DNA of 64,000 nucleotides from Pelomonas caseinilytica (lineage in GTDB: Bacteria > Pseudomonadota > Gammaproteobacteria > Burkholderiales > Burkholderiaceae_C): the NCBI RefSeq assembly GCF_021353235.1, contig NZ_JAJTWT010000002.1:124001-188000 (forward strand). The letters run 5' to 3'. A program made the position numbers and the translations under genes. Below the pieces are notes generated by a model. The model had not been told where the DNA came from. It searched no databases and was given only the letters and a program-made list of their open reading frames with translations. This document shows positions 24,858 through 34,619 of this stretch, piece after piece (within the stretch, counting starts at the first letter, position 1; each line of letters starts with the position of its first letter).

Positions 24858-26189
24858 ATGGCAAGCGCGAGCAGTACCTTCCATACGCCCCAATCGGGAC
24901 CGCTGACCACCCGCACCGACGAAGACCTGGCCCCCGGCGACATCGCCGTCGGCGTCATCATCGGCCGCGCCTCGGAGTATTTCGACTTCTTCGTTTTTGG
25001 CATCGCGTCCGTCCTGGTCTTTCCGCAGGTGTTCTTCCCCTTCGAGGACCGCCTGACGGGCACGCTGTATGCCTTCCTGGTCTTTGCGCTCGCTTTCGTC
25101 GTCAGGCCCATCGGCACGCTGGCCGGCATGGCCATCCAGCGCCGCTTCGGCCGCTCGACCAAACTGACCGCCGCCCTCTTCCTGCTCGGTTCGTCCACCG
25201 TCGGCATGGGCCTGTTGCCCGGCTACGCCGACGCCGGCAGCGCCGCCATCGCCATGCTGGCGCTGTGCCGGGTCGGCCAGGGCCTGGCCCTGGGGGGCTC
25301 CTGGGACGGCCTGCCCTCCCTGCTCGCGCTGAACGCCCCCGAACACCGCCGTGGGTGGTACGCCATGCTGGGGCAGCTGGGGGCACCGCTGGGCTTCATC
25401 GTCGCCTCCAGCGTCTTCCTCTACGTCTTTGGCAGCCTGGACGCCAAGGACTTCCTCTCCTGGGGCTGGCGCTTCCCCTTCTTCACGGCCTTCGCCATCA
25501 ACGTGGTGGCGCTGTTCGCCCGGCTGCGCCTGGTCGTCACGCACGAGTACGAGAAGCGCATGGAGGAGCATGAGCTCGACCCCGCCGACCTGCGCGAGCT
25601 GCTGCCCGAACAGGGCCACCACATCGTCGTCGGCGCCTTCGCGGCGCTGGCCAGTTATGCCCTCTTCCACCTCGTGACGGTCTTCCCGCTGTCCTGGGTG
25701 GCGCTCTATTCCGAGCAGGGCATCGAGGATTTCATGAAGATGGAGTTGCTGGGCGCCATGTTCGGCGCGGCGGCCATGCCGCTGTCCGGCATGGTGGCCG
25801 ACAGCATCGGCCGGCGCAGCATGCTCGGCGCCCTGGCCGTGGCCATCGGTTTTTTCAGCCTCTTCGCCCCCTTCATGCTCGACGGCGGCAAGCCGGGCCA
25901 GGCGGCCTTCATCCTGATCGGCTTCGTGCTGCTGGGCTTGTCCTACGGCCAGGCCGCCGGTTCGGTGACGTCCAACTTCAAGTCCCACTTCCGCTACACC
26001 GGCGCGGCCCTGACCGCCGACCTCGCCTGGCTGCTGGGCGCTGCCTTCGCGCCGGTCATCGTGCTCTTCCTGTCGTCGCGCTTCGGCCTCGTGTCGGTCA
26101 GCGTCTACCTGCTGTCCGGCGCCGTCTGCACCCTGCTGGCCCTGCGGGTGAACAAGAAGCTCCGCGCCGCGGCCGTGGTGCAGGACTGA
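24858..26189 (+). CDS. MFS transporter (metabolite:H+ symporter-like)
   Basis: A 443-residue, twelve-helix major facilitator. Loop 2-3 shows the family pattern as RPIGTLAGMAIQRRFGRS and the matching loop 8-9 as SGMVADSIGRRSMLG. The overall layout, with IIGRASEYFDFFVFGIAS at helix 1 and GQGLALGGSWDGLPSLLALN in helix 5, is that of the metabolite/H+ symporter group that takes up organic acids or osmolytes. The substrate cannot be told. It starts at ATG 24858 opposite cyoA and is followed after 8 bases by a glutathione transferase gene. Confidence 0.88.
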   Translation: MASASSTFHTPQSGPLTTRTDEDLAPGDIAVGVIIGRASEYFDFFVFGIASVLVFPQVFFPFEDRLTGTLYAFLVFALAFVVRPIGTLAGMAIQRRFGRSTKLTAALFLLGSSTVGMGLLPGYADAGSAAIAMLALCRVGQGLALGGSWDGLPSLLALNAPEHRRGWYAMLGQLGAPLGFIVASSVFLYVFGSLDAKDFLSWGWRFPFFTAFAINVVALFARLRLVVTHEYEKRMEEHELDPADLRELLPEQGHHIVVGAFAALASYALFHLVTVFPLSWVALYSEQGIEDFMKMELLGAMFGAAAMPLSGMVADSIGRRSMLGALAVAIGFFSLFAPFMLDGGKPGQAAFILIGFVLLGLSYGQAAGSVTSNFKSHFRYTGAALTADLAWLLGAAFAPVIVLFLSSRFGLVSVSVYLLSGAVCTLLALRVNKKLRAAAVVQD

Positions 26190-26197
26190 GCCGGGCC

Positions 26198-26884
26198 ATG
26201 AGCCTGGTGCTGCACTACCACCCGCTGTCCTCCTGCTGCTGGAAGGTCCTCATCGCCCTGTACGAGCAGGGCACGGCCTTCGAGGCGCGCATGGTCAACC
26301 TCGGCGACCCGGCGGCTCGCGAGGCCTACGCCCGGCTGTGGCCGACGGCCAAGATCCCGCTGCTCGTCGACGGTGACCGGGTCGTGCCCGAGACCTCCAT
26401 CCAGATCGAATACCTCGACCGCCGCCACCCCGGCCGCCAGCGCCTGCTGCCCGAAGGCTTCGAAGCCCAACTGGAGGTGCGGCTTTGGGACCGCATCTTC
26501 GACCTCTACGTGATGACGCCGATGCAGCGCTTCGTCGCCCAGCAGTTGCGGCCCGAGGCCGAGCGCGATGCCGCGACGCTGGCGGCCACCGTCGCCGAAC
26601 TCGGCATGGCCTACGACCTCGTCGAGAGCCGCCTGGGGAACCGGGCGTGGGCCGCGGGCGACAGCTTCTCCATGGCGGATTGCGCCGCCGCGCCCGCCCT
26701 CTTCTACGCCGCCGTCGTTCGCCCCTTCGCGCCGGGCCACGTGCGGCTTGCCGCCTACTTCGAGCGCCTGCTCGCGCGCCCGTCGATCTGGCGCGTGATC
26801 GTCGAGGCCCGGCCCTTCTTCCAGTACTACCCGCTGCGCCACGCCCTGCCTGCGCGCCTCCTCGGCGACGACCCGGCCGCCTGA
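26198..26884 (+). CDS. Glutathione S-transferase family protein
   Basis: A 228-residue GST. The thioredoxin-like N domain has HPLSSCCWKVLIALYEQG at the active-site turn and the cis-proline and gamma-glutamyl-binding motif KIPLLVDGDRVVPETSIQIE. The helical C domain shows the folding motif SMADCAAAPALF. Cytoplasmic conjugation or reduction of electrophiles with glutathione is likely; the substrate is unknown. It follows the MFS gene after 8 bases and is probably cotranscribed; it is convergent with purL, 15 bases away. Confidence 0.9.
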   Translation: MSLVLHYHPLSSCCWKVLIALYEQGTAFEARMVNLGDPAAREAYARLWPTAKIPLLVDGDRVVPETSIQIEYLDRRHPGRQRLLPEGFEAQLEVRLWDRIFDLYVMTPMQRFVAQQLRPEAERDAATLAATVAELGMAYDLVESRLGNRAWAAGDSFSMADCAAAPALFYAAVVRPFAPGHVRLAAYFERLLARPSIWRVIVEARPFFQYYPLRHALPARLLGDDPAA

Positions 26885-26899
26885 AGCGCGGCTCGCGGC

Positions 26900-29800
26900 T
26901 TAGCCCAGCGCCTTGCGGGCGTTCTGGAACATGCGCAGCCAGGGGCTGTGCGCGGCCCGGTCGCCGCTCGTCCAGCTCATCTGCACGTTACGGAAGACAC
27001 GCTCCGGGTGGGGCATCAGGGCTGTGAAGCGGCCGTCGGGCGTGGTCACGGCCGTCAGGCCGCCGGGGCTGCCGTTGGGATTGAACGGATAGGCCTCGGT
27101 CGGCCGGCCGTGGTGGTCGACGAAGCGCATGGCCGGGATGACCTTGGCCGCCTGGCCCTGCCGCGCGAAGTTGGCATAGCCCTCGCCGTGGGCCACGGCG
27201 ATGGGCAGGCGGCTGCCGGCCATGCCCTGGAAGAAGACGCTGGGGGAGTCCAGCACCTCGACGAGGGACAGCCGCGCCTCGAACTGCTCGCTCTGGTTGC
27301 GCGTGAAGCGCGGCCAGGCGTCGGCGCCCGGGATGATGGGCGCCAGCGCCGCCATCATCTGGCAACCGTTGCACACGCCCAGGGCCAGGGTGTCGGGCCG
27401 GGCGAAGAAGGCGCGGAACTGCTCGGCCAGCACCGGGTTGAACATGATGGAGCGCGCCCAGCCTTCGCCGGCCCCCAGGGTGTCGCCGTAGCTGAAGCCG
27501 CCACAGGCCACGAAGGCCGAGAAGCCGTCGAGCTTGACCGCGCCGGACTGCAGGTCGCTCATGTGCACGTCGAAGCTCTCGAAGCCGCCCAGGGCCATCG
27601 CATAGGCCATCTCGACGTGAGAGTTGACGCCCTGCTCGCGCAGGATGGCGACCTTGGGGCGGGCGCCCGTGGCCACGAAGGGCGCTTCGGGCGTGAAGCT
27701 CAGCTGCACCTGCAACCCGGGGTCGCCGGCCTGGCCGGCCGCGGCGTGCTCGGCATCGGCGCAGGCCGGGTTGTCGCGCAGGCGGGCGATGCGCCAGCTG
27801 ACCTCGTCCCAGGCCTGCTGCAGGGCCGTGAGGTCGGCGCCGAAGACCTTCTTCGCATCCCGCCAGACTTCCATCTGCCGCGTCCCGTTCGGCTTGGCGA
27901 CGACGTGGGCATGCCGTGACAGGCCATGGGCGCGCAGCACCTGCATGACGGCGTCGCGGTCGGCCGCGCGCACCTGGATCAGCGCCCCCAGCTCTTCGGC
28001 GAACAGCGCGCGCAGCGTCAGCTCCTCGCGGCGGGCGCCGACCTGGGTGGCCCAGTTCTTGGAGTCGCCCGTGTCGGCCCGGCTGTCGCCGATGCCGTCG
28101 CCTTCGGTGACCAGCAGGTCGACGTTGAGGCTGAGGCCCGTCTGGCCGGCGAAGGCCATTTCGCAGGCCGCCGCCCACAGGCCGCCGTCGGAGCGGTCGT
28201 GGTAGGCCAGCAGGCGGCCCGCCGAGCGCAGCTCGTTGATGGCGTGCACCAGCGACACCAGCAGCTGCGGGTCGTCGAGGTCGGGCACCTCGGCGCCGAA
28301 CTGGTTGAGCGTCTGCGCGAGGATGGAGCCGCCCATGCGATGCCGGCCCTGGCCGAGGTCGATGAGGATGAGCGCGGAGTCCTCGCGCTGCCACTCGGGC
28401 GTGAGCGTGCCGCGCACGTCGGCGATGCTGGCGAAGGCGCTGACGATGAGGGACACCGGGGCCGTGACCTGCCGGTCGTCCCACTTGGTGCGCATGGACA
28501 GCGAATCCTTGCCGACCGGGATGGAGACGCCCAGCGCCGGGCACAGCTCCATGCCGACGGCCTTGACCGTGTCGAAGAGGGCCGCGTCCTCGCCCGCCTC
28601 GCCGCAGGCGGCCATCCAGTTGGCGCTGAGCTTGACGCGGGAGAGCTCGATGGGGGCGGCCAGCAGGTTGGTGATGGCCTCGGCCACGGCCATGCGGCCG
28701 GAGGCGGGGGCGTTGACGGCCGCCAGCGGCGTGCGCTCGCCCATGCTCATGGCCTCGCCCGCGAAGCCCTTGAAGTCGGCCAGCGTGACCGCGCAGTCGG
28801 CCACCGGCAGCTGCCAGGGCCCGACCATCTGGTCGCGGTGGTTGAGGCCGCCGACGGTGCGGTCGCCGATGGTGACGAGGAAGCGCTTGTTGGCCACGGT
28901 GGGGTGGCGCAGCACATCGAAAGCCGCCTGCTCCAGCTGCACACCGGTCAGGTCCAACGTGCCGCCGCTGCGGGCCACGCGCTTCACGTCGCGGACCATC
29001 TTGGGCGGCTTGCCGAGCAGCACGTCCATGGGCATGTCGATGGGCCGCTCGCCGCCTTCGCCGTCCTCCAGCACCAGCTCGCGCTCGGCCGTCGTCACGC
29101 CGACGACGGCGAAGGGGCAGCGCTCACGCTCGCACAGGGCCGTGAAGGCGGCGAGGCTGTCGGGCGCGATGGCCAGGACGTAGCGCTCCTGGCTCTCGTT
29201 GCACCAGATTTCCTTGGGCGCCAGGCCCGTCTCCTCGAGCGGCACCTTGCGCAGGTCGAAGCGCGCGCCGCGGCCCGCGTCGTTGACCAGCTCGGGGAAG
29301 GCGTTGGAGATGCCGCCGGCCCCCACGTCGTGGATGGCCAGCACGGGGTTCTCGGCGCCCAGGCCCCAGCAGTGGTTGATGACCTCCTGGGCCCGGCGCT
29401 CGATCTCGGGGTTGCCGCGCTGCACGGAGTCGAAGTCCAGGTCGGCCGTGTTCGTGCCCGCCGCCATGGAGCTGGCGGCGCCGCCGCCCATGCCGATGCG
29501 CATGCCGGGGCCGCCCAGCTGGATGAGCAGGGTGCCGGCCGGGAACTCGATCTTCTTCGTCAGGTCGCTGCGGATGGCGCCCAGCCCGCCGGCGATCATG
29601 ATGGGCTTGTGGTAGCCGCGGCGGATGCCGTCCACCGTCTGCTCGTAGACGCGGAAATAGCCGCCCAGGTTGGGCCGGCCGAACTCGTTGTTGAAGGCCG
29701 CGCCCCCCAGCGGGCCGTCGATCATGATCTGCAGCGCGCTGGCGATGTGGGCGGGCTTGCCGACCGGGTCGCGCTCCCAGGGCTCGTCCAGGCCGGGCAG

Positions 29801-30856
29801 GTGCAGGTTGGAGACCGAGAAGCCGGTCAGGCCCGCCTTGGGCTTGGCGCCGCGGCCGGTGGCGCCCTCGTCGCGGATCTCGCCACCGGCACCGGTGGAA
29901 GCGCCGGGGAAGGGCGAGATGGCCGTCGGGTGGTTGTGGGTCTCCACCTTCATCAGCACATGGGCGGTTTCCTCGCGCGCCTGGTAGGCGGCGCCCGGCT
30001 GCGGCGCCGGCATCCAGCGCTCGATGACATGGCCGTCCATCACGGCGGCGTTGTCGGAGTAGGCGATGACGGTGTGCTGGGGGCTGGCCTTCTCGGTGTT
30101 GCGGATCATGCCGAAGAGGCTCAGCGGCTGGGCTTCGCCGTCGACCGTGAAGCTCGCGTTGAAGATCTTGTGCCGACAGTGCTCGCTGTTGGCCTGGGCG
30201 AACATCATCAGCTCGACGTCGCTGGGGTTGCGGCCGAGCTTCCTGAAGTTGGTCTCCAGGTAGTCGATCTCGTCGGCCGACAGGGCCAGGCCGAAGGCCA
30301 CGTTGGCCCGCTCCAGCGCCGCCCTGCCCTGCCCCAGCACGTCGACGTGGGCCAGGGGTTCGGCGGCGCGCTCGTCGAAGAGGTGGGCGGTGTCTTCGCG
30401 CCGGAAGCAGACCGACTCCGTCATGCGGTCGTGCAGCAGCGCCGCGCAGGCCCGCAGCTCCTCGGCCATCAGGGGCTTGGCGCTGCCCAGCAGGCTGGTC
30501 TTGGTGGCCACGCGGTACTCCACGACGCGCTCCACGCGCCGAAGCGCCAGGCCGCAGTTGCGGGCAATGTCCGTGGCCTTGGAGGCCCAGGGGCTGACGG
30601 TGCCGAAACGCGGCGTCACCACGATGAGTTCGCCGTCGGCGCCGGTCGCCGGCTCGCCGTAGGTCAGCAGGGCGGCGAAGCGGTCGCGGGCCTCGCCATC
30701 CAGCGGACGGTCCGTCCAGACCCAGTGCACCGCCCGGGCGCTGACGCCGACGATGCGGGCATTGACCGTCTGCAGCCTGGCCAGCAGGGCCTGGGCGCGG
30801 AAGTCGGACAGGGCGTTGCCGCCCTCGAAAGCGGTCAGATGCGGGGTCAGGGCCAT
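26900..30856 (-). CDS. purL: Phosphoribosylformylglycinamidine synthase
   Basis: The 1318-residue large form of PurL found in proteobacteria, carrying out the ATP- and glutamine-dependent conversion of FGAR to FGAM in purine synthesis. In order: N-terminal PurS-like domain, linker with [20 protein letters not shown] (active-site His), two FGAM synthase halves with [20 protein letters not shown] and [10 protein letters not shown], and a C-terminal class I glutaminase with the nucleophile Cys in [13 protein letters not shown] and the partner His-Glu in MPHPERVFR. No ribosome site is evident before the ATG at 30856, but the N terminus matches the family there. Confidence 0.97.
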   Translation of the reverse strand: MALTPHLTAFEGGNALSDFRAQALLARLQTVNARIVGVSARAVHWVWTDRPLDGEARDRFAALLTYGEPATGADGELIVVTPRFGTVSPWASKATDIARNCGLALRRVERVVEYRVATKTSLLGSAKPLMAEELRACAALLHDRMTESVCFRREDTAHLFDERAAEPLAHVDVLGQGRAALERANVAFGLALSADEIDYLETNFRKLGRNPSDVELMMFAQANSEHCRHKIFNASFTVDGEAQPLSLFGMIRNTEKASPQHTVIAYSDNAAVMDGHVIERWMPAPQPGAAYQAREETAHVLMKVETHNHPTAISPFPGASTGAGGEIRDEGATGRGAKPKAGLTGFSVSNLHLPGLDEPWERDPVGKPAHIASALQIMIDGPLGGAAFNNEFGRPNLGGYFRVYEQTVDGIRRGYHKPIMIAGGLGAIRSDLTKKIEFPAGTLLIQLGGPGMRIGMGGGAASSMAAGTNTADLDFDSVQRGNPEIERRAQEVINHCWGLGAENPVLAIHDVGAGGISNAFPELVNDAGRGARFDLRKVPLEETGLAPKEIWCNESQERYVLAIAPDSLAAFTALCERERCPFAVVGVTTAERELVLEDGEGGERPIDMPMDVLLGKPPKMVRDVKRVARSGGTLDLTGVQLEQAAFDVLRHPTVANKRFLVTIGDRTVGGLNHRDQMVGPWQLPVADCAVTLADFKGFAGEAMSMGERTPLAAVNAPASGRMAVAEAITNLLAAPIELSRVKLSANWMAACGEAGEDAALFDTVKAVGMELCPALGVSIPVGKDSLSMRTKWDDRQVTAPVSLIVSAFASIADVRGTLTPEWQREDSALILIDLGQGRHRMGGSILAQTLNQFGAEVPDLDDPQLLVSLVHAINELRSAGRLLAYHDRSDGGLWAAACEMAFAGQTGLSLNVDLLVTEGDGIGDSRADTGDSKNWATQVGARREELTLRALFAEELGALIQVRAADRDAVMQVLRAHGLSRHAHVVAKPNGTRQMEVWRDAKKVFGADLTALQQAWDEVSWRIARLRDNPACADAEHAAAGQAGDPGLQVQLSFTPEAPFVATGARPKVAILREQGVNSHVEMAYAMALGGFESFDVHMSDLQSGAVKLDGFSAFVACGGFSYGDTLGAGEGWARSIMFNPVLAEQFRAFFARPDTLALGVCNGCQMMAALAPIIPGADAWPRFTRNQSEQFEARLSLVEVLDSPSVFFQGMAGSRLPIAVAHGEGYANFARQGQAAKVIPAMRFVDHHGRPTEAYPFNPNGSPGGLTAVTTPDGRFTALMPHPERVFRNVQMSWTSGDRAAHSPWLRMFQNARKALG

Positions 30857-31237
30857 GGAATCCGAAGGAGGCTGGGCGCGTGCGGGGCGCGCGGATCTCG
30901 GTGGGCACCGCCCCCAGGGGACAAGGGCGGCGTGCGGGCGCCCGGGATTCTACTTAGGGCCTCCGGTGTGGCGCCGAAAGACGAGCGGCAGTCCCGCTCG
31001 GATGAGCGGAAAAAGGGTCAGGAGCCGCTCAGTCGCCCATGCCTGCCGCCAGTCGGCCGTGGCCCGGGGTTCGTGACTTAGCGCACGACCTGCAAGGCCA
31101 CTCCGCAACAACTCGTCACAGGTCGACAGCCAGCGCACAGCCGCGCTCGGCAGACTGGTTTTCGCGGGCTCACGAGGGGCCCTGCGCCATCGACAACAAG
31201 GGTCCTCGCGGGGGACCCGCAACAGCAGAGGCAGTCC
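30857..31237. other. Intergenic region between purL and the DUF5666 gene (381 bases)
   Basis: No gene is supported here. It must hold the divergent promoters. A 6-base-pair stem (30908-30913 with 30925-30930) lies in the purL leader direction, and a TAGAAT -10-like hexamer for purL reads on the minus strand at 30947-30952, without a convincing -35. I see no purine riboswitch-like structure. Confidence 0.5.
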
Positions 31238-33160
31238 ATGACACGACTCAAGCAACAACTGCAGTGGGGGCTGTGCGCCCTGAGCTGCGCCCTCAGCGCA
31301 GCGGTACTCGTCGCCTGTGGCGGCGGTGGCGGCAGCGCGGGCACCGCCACCCAGACGCCGGCCACGCCGGCGCCCGGCGCCAGTACCGCCTCCGTCGTGG
31401 ACGGCACCATCACGGGCTTCGGCAGCGTCGTCATCAACGGCGTGCGCTACGACGACAGCCAGGCCAAGGTGGCGTTCGCCAACAGCCCTGACGCTCAGGT
31501 TGCCGGCACCCTCGGCGACCTGCACACCGGCATGCGGGTGCAGGCCGAGCTGAAGGACGGCGTGCTGCAGAACCTCGTCGTGAACTTCGCCCTCGTCGGC
31601 ACGGTCGGCGCGGTGGACACGGCGGGCGGCACCCTCAACGTCTTCGGCCAGACCATCAAGACGACCACGACCGGGCAACTGCCCACGGTCTTCGAAGGCT
31701 TCACCAGCCTGGCGCAGCTGGCCGTCGGCGACCTCGTCAAGGTCAGCGGCACCGTGGCCAGCGACGGCAGCATCACGGCCACCCGCATCGAGCGCAAGGC
31801 CAAGGACGGCACCGAGCTCTTCCGCATCAGCGGCGCCGTGCAGGCGCTGGACACGACGGCCAAGACCTTCACCCTCGTCGGCAACAGCAGCGTGACGGTC
31901 AACTACGCCGACGCCAAGCTGCTGCCCACGGGTGCCGTCATCGAGAATGGCAAGCTGGTCAGCGTCGTCTCGGCCAACGCCCCGGCCACGAGCGGCGGCA
32001 AGACGGTGCTCACCGCCAGCGCCGTCGAGGTCAAGGCCCGCAAACTCCCCGATTCGTCGGACACGACGGTCGGCGGTCCGGTCAGCGACTTCCAGAGCCT
32101 GTCCAGCCTGCGCATCGGCGACGTCCTCGTGGACGCGAGCACGGCGACGCTGAAGGACGGCACGACGGCAGCCGACGTGGTCAACGGCGCCCAGGCCCTC
32201 GCCCACGGCACCATCAAGGACGGCGCCATGAAGGCCGACTGGCTCAAGGTGCTGAAGAACGACACCGCCATCAAGGCCCTGCTGATCGGCCAGATCACGG
32301 ACTACGTGTCCATCGCCAACTTCACGCTGCGTGGCACCGTGGTGGACGCCAGCGCCGCCACCTTCACCAAGGGCAGCGCCGCAGACCTCGCCGCGGGCGC
32401 CTGGGTTCAGGTGACGGGCCAGCTGACGCCCGCCGGCGTGAAGGCCACCGAGGTCGCCGTGCAACCGCCGCCGGCCGACAAGCCGGAGCGTCTGGCCGGA
32501 GCCATCACGGCCGTCGACGCCACCGCCAAGACCTTCACGCTGCTGGGCACGACGGTGAAGTGGACCGACACGACCAAGATCAGCCCCGACGGCAAGAGCT
32601 TCGCCAACCTGGCCGCCGGTCTGGGCGTCAGTGTGGAGGGCAGCTACTCGGCGTCGACGGGCGTCTTCACCGCCACGAGCGTGACCGTCGTCTCGACGCC
32701 CGGAACGGCCAAGACCATCGGCTTCTCGGGCATCGCCTTCAACGTGACGGCGCAGAGCCTGCAGATCGGCAGCTACACCGTCCAGATCACCCCCAACACC
32801 CAGCTGCAGCCCGCCGGCACGCAGCTGGCCGACCTGGTCAACGGCTCGCGGCTGAGCGTCAAGGCAACGGTGAGCGGCACGGGGACGAACGTCACGCTGA
32901 CGGCGATCAGCATCGAGCTGCAGAAGCCTGAAAAGGACGACGCCGGCAACGACTACGTCTACCTCGGCGGCCTGATCGGCGACTTCGTCAGCGCGGCCGA
33001 CTTCAAGGTCGGCAGCCAGAAGGTGGACGCCTCGGGCACGGGCGTGAAGTTCATCGACGGCGACGCCAGCAAGCTGGCCAACGGCGCCAAGGTCGAGATC
33101 AAGGGCTCGGTCAAGGACGGCGTGCTGGTGGCCAGGCAGGTGCACTTCATGCCCGGGTGA
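31238..33160 (+). CDS. Large DUF5666-repeat lipoprotein
   Basis: A 640-residue secreted protein. The N terminus is a lipoprotein signal ending LVACGGGGGS, so it should be anchored in the outer membrane. The rest is a chain of about seven similar beta-rich modules of roughly 75-80 residues; each has a start like GTITGFGSVVINGVRY or GAITAVDATAKTFTLLG and a core like LAVGDLVKVSGTVASDGSI and VRVEG-type strands. This is the DUF5666 pattern, an OB-like fold of unknown function. Thr, Ala and Gly are abundant. The coding sequence ends at a string of hairpins and a strong terminator. Confidence 0.85.
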   Translation: MTRLKQQLQWGLCALSCALSAAVLVACGGGGGSAGTATQTPATPAPGASTASVVDGTITGFGSVVINGVRYDDSQAKVAFANSPDAQVAGTLGDLHTGMRVQAELKDGVLQNLVVNFALVGTVGAVDTAGGTLNVFGQTIKTTTTGQLPTVFEGFTSLAQLAVGDLVKVSGTVASDGSITATRIERKAKDGTELFRISGAVQALDTTAKTFTLVGNSSVTVNYADAKLLPTGAVIENGKLVSVVSANAPATSGGKTVLTASAVEVKARKLPDSSDTTVGGPVSDFQSLSSLRIGDVLVDASTATLKDGTTAADVVNGAQALAHGTIKDGAMKADWLKVLKNDTAIKALLIGQITDYVSIANFTLRGTVVDASAATFTKGSAADLAAGAWVQVTGQLTPAGVKATEVAVQPPPADKPERLAGAITAVDATAKTFTLLGTTVKWTDTTKISPDGKSFANLAAGLGVSVEGSYSASTGVFTATSVTVVSTPGTAKTIGFSGIAFNVTAQSLQIGSYTVQITPNTQLQPAGTQLADLVNGSRLSVKATVSGTGTNVTLTAISIELQKPEKDDAGNDYVYLGGLIGDFVSAADFKVGSQKVDASGTGVKFIDGDASKLANGAKVEIKGSVKDGVLVARQVHFMPG

Positions 33161-33170
33161 CAGCCCACCC

Positions 33171-33239
33171 CCTGCGGGCTACGCCCGCCCCCTCAAGGGG
33201 GCACTCCCGTCTGCCCGGCAAAGCCGGATCAGCGGGAGT
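33171..33239. repeat. REP-like string of hairpins
   Basis: Four stem-loops in 69 bases: GCGGGC/GCCCGC (33174-33188), GCCCCCT/AGGGGGC (33187-33202), and an outer ACTCCCG/CGGGAGT (33203-33239) that encloses CCGGC/GCCGG (33215-33227). From memory, CCCCCTGCGGGCTACGCCCG followed by a CCCCTCAAGGGG-type dyad resembles an extragenic repeat common in Burkholderiales. Only one copy is in this window. Confidence 0.55.
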
Positions 33240-33250
33240 CGCTGGAGGAC

Positions 33251-33281
33251 AAGCCCGACTCTGCCCTGCAGAGTCGGGCTT
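33251..33281. terminator. Bidirectional terminator between convergent genes
   Basis: Perfect 14-base arms AAGCCCGACTCTGC (33251-33264) and their complement (33268-33281) around a CCT loop, placed between the ends of the DUF5666 gene and the convergent amidohydrolase gene. The flanking A/T content is modest. Confidence 0.85.
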
Positions 33282-33289
33282 GATTCATT

Positions 33290-34600
33290 TCAGGATGCCT
33301 TCATCCGGCCCACCAGGTCGCTCACCTCGGCCATCAGGGCCGGCACGTCGATGGTGGTGGGCTGGCGCTCGCGCAGCACCTGGCGTCCGCCAACCCAGAC
33401 GTTGCTGACGTGCTCGCGCCCGGCCACGTAGACGAGCTGGGCGGCCGGGTTGTAGACGGGCTGGCATTCCGGGCTGTCCAGCGAGACCGAGACGCAGTCG
33501 GCGAGCTTGCCCACCTCCAGCGAGCCGAGGTCGTCGCCACGGCCCATGGCCTTGGCGGCGCGGATCGTCGCCATCTCCAGCGCGGTGCGGGCCGTGGCCA
33601 CGGTCGGGTCGCCAGTGATGCCCTTGGCCAGCAGGGCTGCGGAGCGGATCTCGCCGAACATGTCGAGGCGGTTGTTGGAGGCCGCGCCGTCGGTGCCGAG
33701 GATGGTGTTGACGCCTGCCGCCTCCAGCGCCTTCAGCGGCATGACGCCCGAGGCCAGCTTGAGGTTGGAGTTGGGGTTATGCACGAGGTGCACGCCCTTC
33801 CTGGCCATCAGCTCGATCTCAGCGTCATTGAGGTGGACCATGTGCACGGCGATCATGCGCTCGCTGAACAGGCCGAGGCGGTCCAGCCGCTCGATGGGGC
33901 GCACGCCATGGGCCTTGAGGCCGTCCTCCACTTCGACGGCGGTCTCGTGGATGTGGCAGTGCATCTGGATGTCGAGCTTCTCGGCCAGGTCGCGCAGCTT
34001 GACGAAGGTCTCGTCCGAAACGGTGTAGGGCGCGTGCGGCGCGCTGGTCCAGTCCAGCAGGGTCTCGCCCTTGTATTGCTCGTAGGCCGCGATGCCCTTG
34101 GCGATGTAGTCGTCCGGGCCGCTGGCATAGCCGGTCGGGAAGTCGATGACGTTCATCGACACCGCCGCGCGCACGCCCGAGTCGAGGGCGGCTCGCGCCA
34201 TCGCCGTCGGGAAGAAGTACATGTCGTTGATGTAGGTGGTGCCGCTGCGCAGGCCTTCGGCGGCCGCGAGGCGGGAGCCGAGGTAGACCCACTCCTCGCT
34301 GACCCAGCGCTTCTCCAGCGGCCAGATGTGGTTCTGCAGCCAGTCCATCAGCGGCACGTCGTCGGCCACGCCGCGCAGCAGCGTCATGGCCGAGTGCGCG
34401 TGGGCGTTGATCAAGCCGGGGATGAGGACCTGCCCCGGGAGCTCGACGCGGGCGGCACCCGGGTATTGCGCCAGCAGTTCGGCGCGCGGGCCGACGGCGG
34501 CGATGCGCTCGCCGTCGATCAACACGGCATGGTCGTCGAGCACGCCCTCGCCGGGCTTCATGGTCAGCAGCCAGCGGGGCAGCAGCAGGGTCTGGGACAT
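33290..34600 (-). CDS. mtaD: 5-methylthioadenosine/S-adenosylhomocysteine deaminase-type amidohydrolase
   Basis: A 436-residue amidohydrolase of the TRZ/ATZ group. Metal ligands are visible in order: NAHAHSAMTLLRG (two His), QMHCHIHETAVEVEDG (His), and GTDGAASNNRLDMF (Asp). The closest described function is deamination of 5'-methylthioadenosine and S-adenosylhomocysteine; related enzymes act on guanine or triazines, so the substrate is probable, not proven. ATG 34600 has a GAGGAG ribosome site. It follows the ribokinase gene after 19 bases. Confidence 0.87.
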   Translation of the reverse strand: MSQTLLLPRWLLTMKPGEGVLDDHAVLIDGERIAAVGPRAELLAQYPGAARVELPGQVLIPGLINAHAHSAMTLLRGVADDVPLMDWLQNHIWPLEKRWVSEEWVYLGSRLAAAEGLRSGTTYINDMYFFPTAMARAALDSGVRAAVSMNVIDFPTGYASGPDDYIAKGIAAYEQYKGETLLDWTSAPHAPYTVSDETFVKLRDLAEKLDIQMHCHIHETAVEVEDGLKAHGVRPIERLDRLGLFSERMIAVHMVHLNDAEIELMARKGVHLVHNPNSNLKLASGVMPLKALEAAGVNTILGTDGAASNNRLDMFGEIRSAALLAKGITGDPTVATARTALEMATIRAAKAMGRGDDLGSLEVGKLADCVSVSLDSPECQPVYNPAAQLVYVAGREHVSNVWVGGRQVLRERQPTTIDVPALMAEVSDLVGRMKAS

Positions 34601-34619
34601 CTCGTTCTCCTCGTGGGAT

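Noticed and set aside
30947-30952. TAGAAT as a purL promoter
   Set aside because: The hexamer is reasonable but no -35 element stands at a usable distance; recorded only inside the intergenic entry.
27926-31081. A 1051-codon open frame on the plus strand opposite purL
   Set aside because: It is the mirror of purL in G+C-rich DNA, its product is His/Gln/Ala/Gly-rich low-complexity sequence with no family features, and purL is complete on the other strand.
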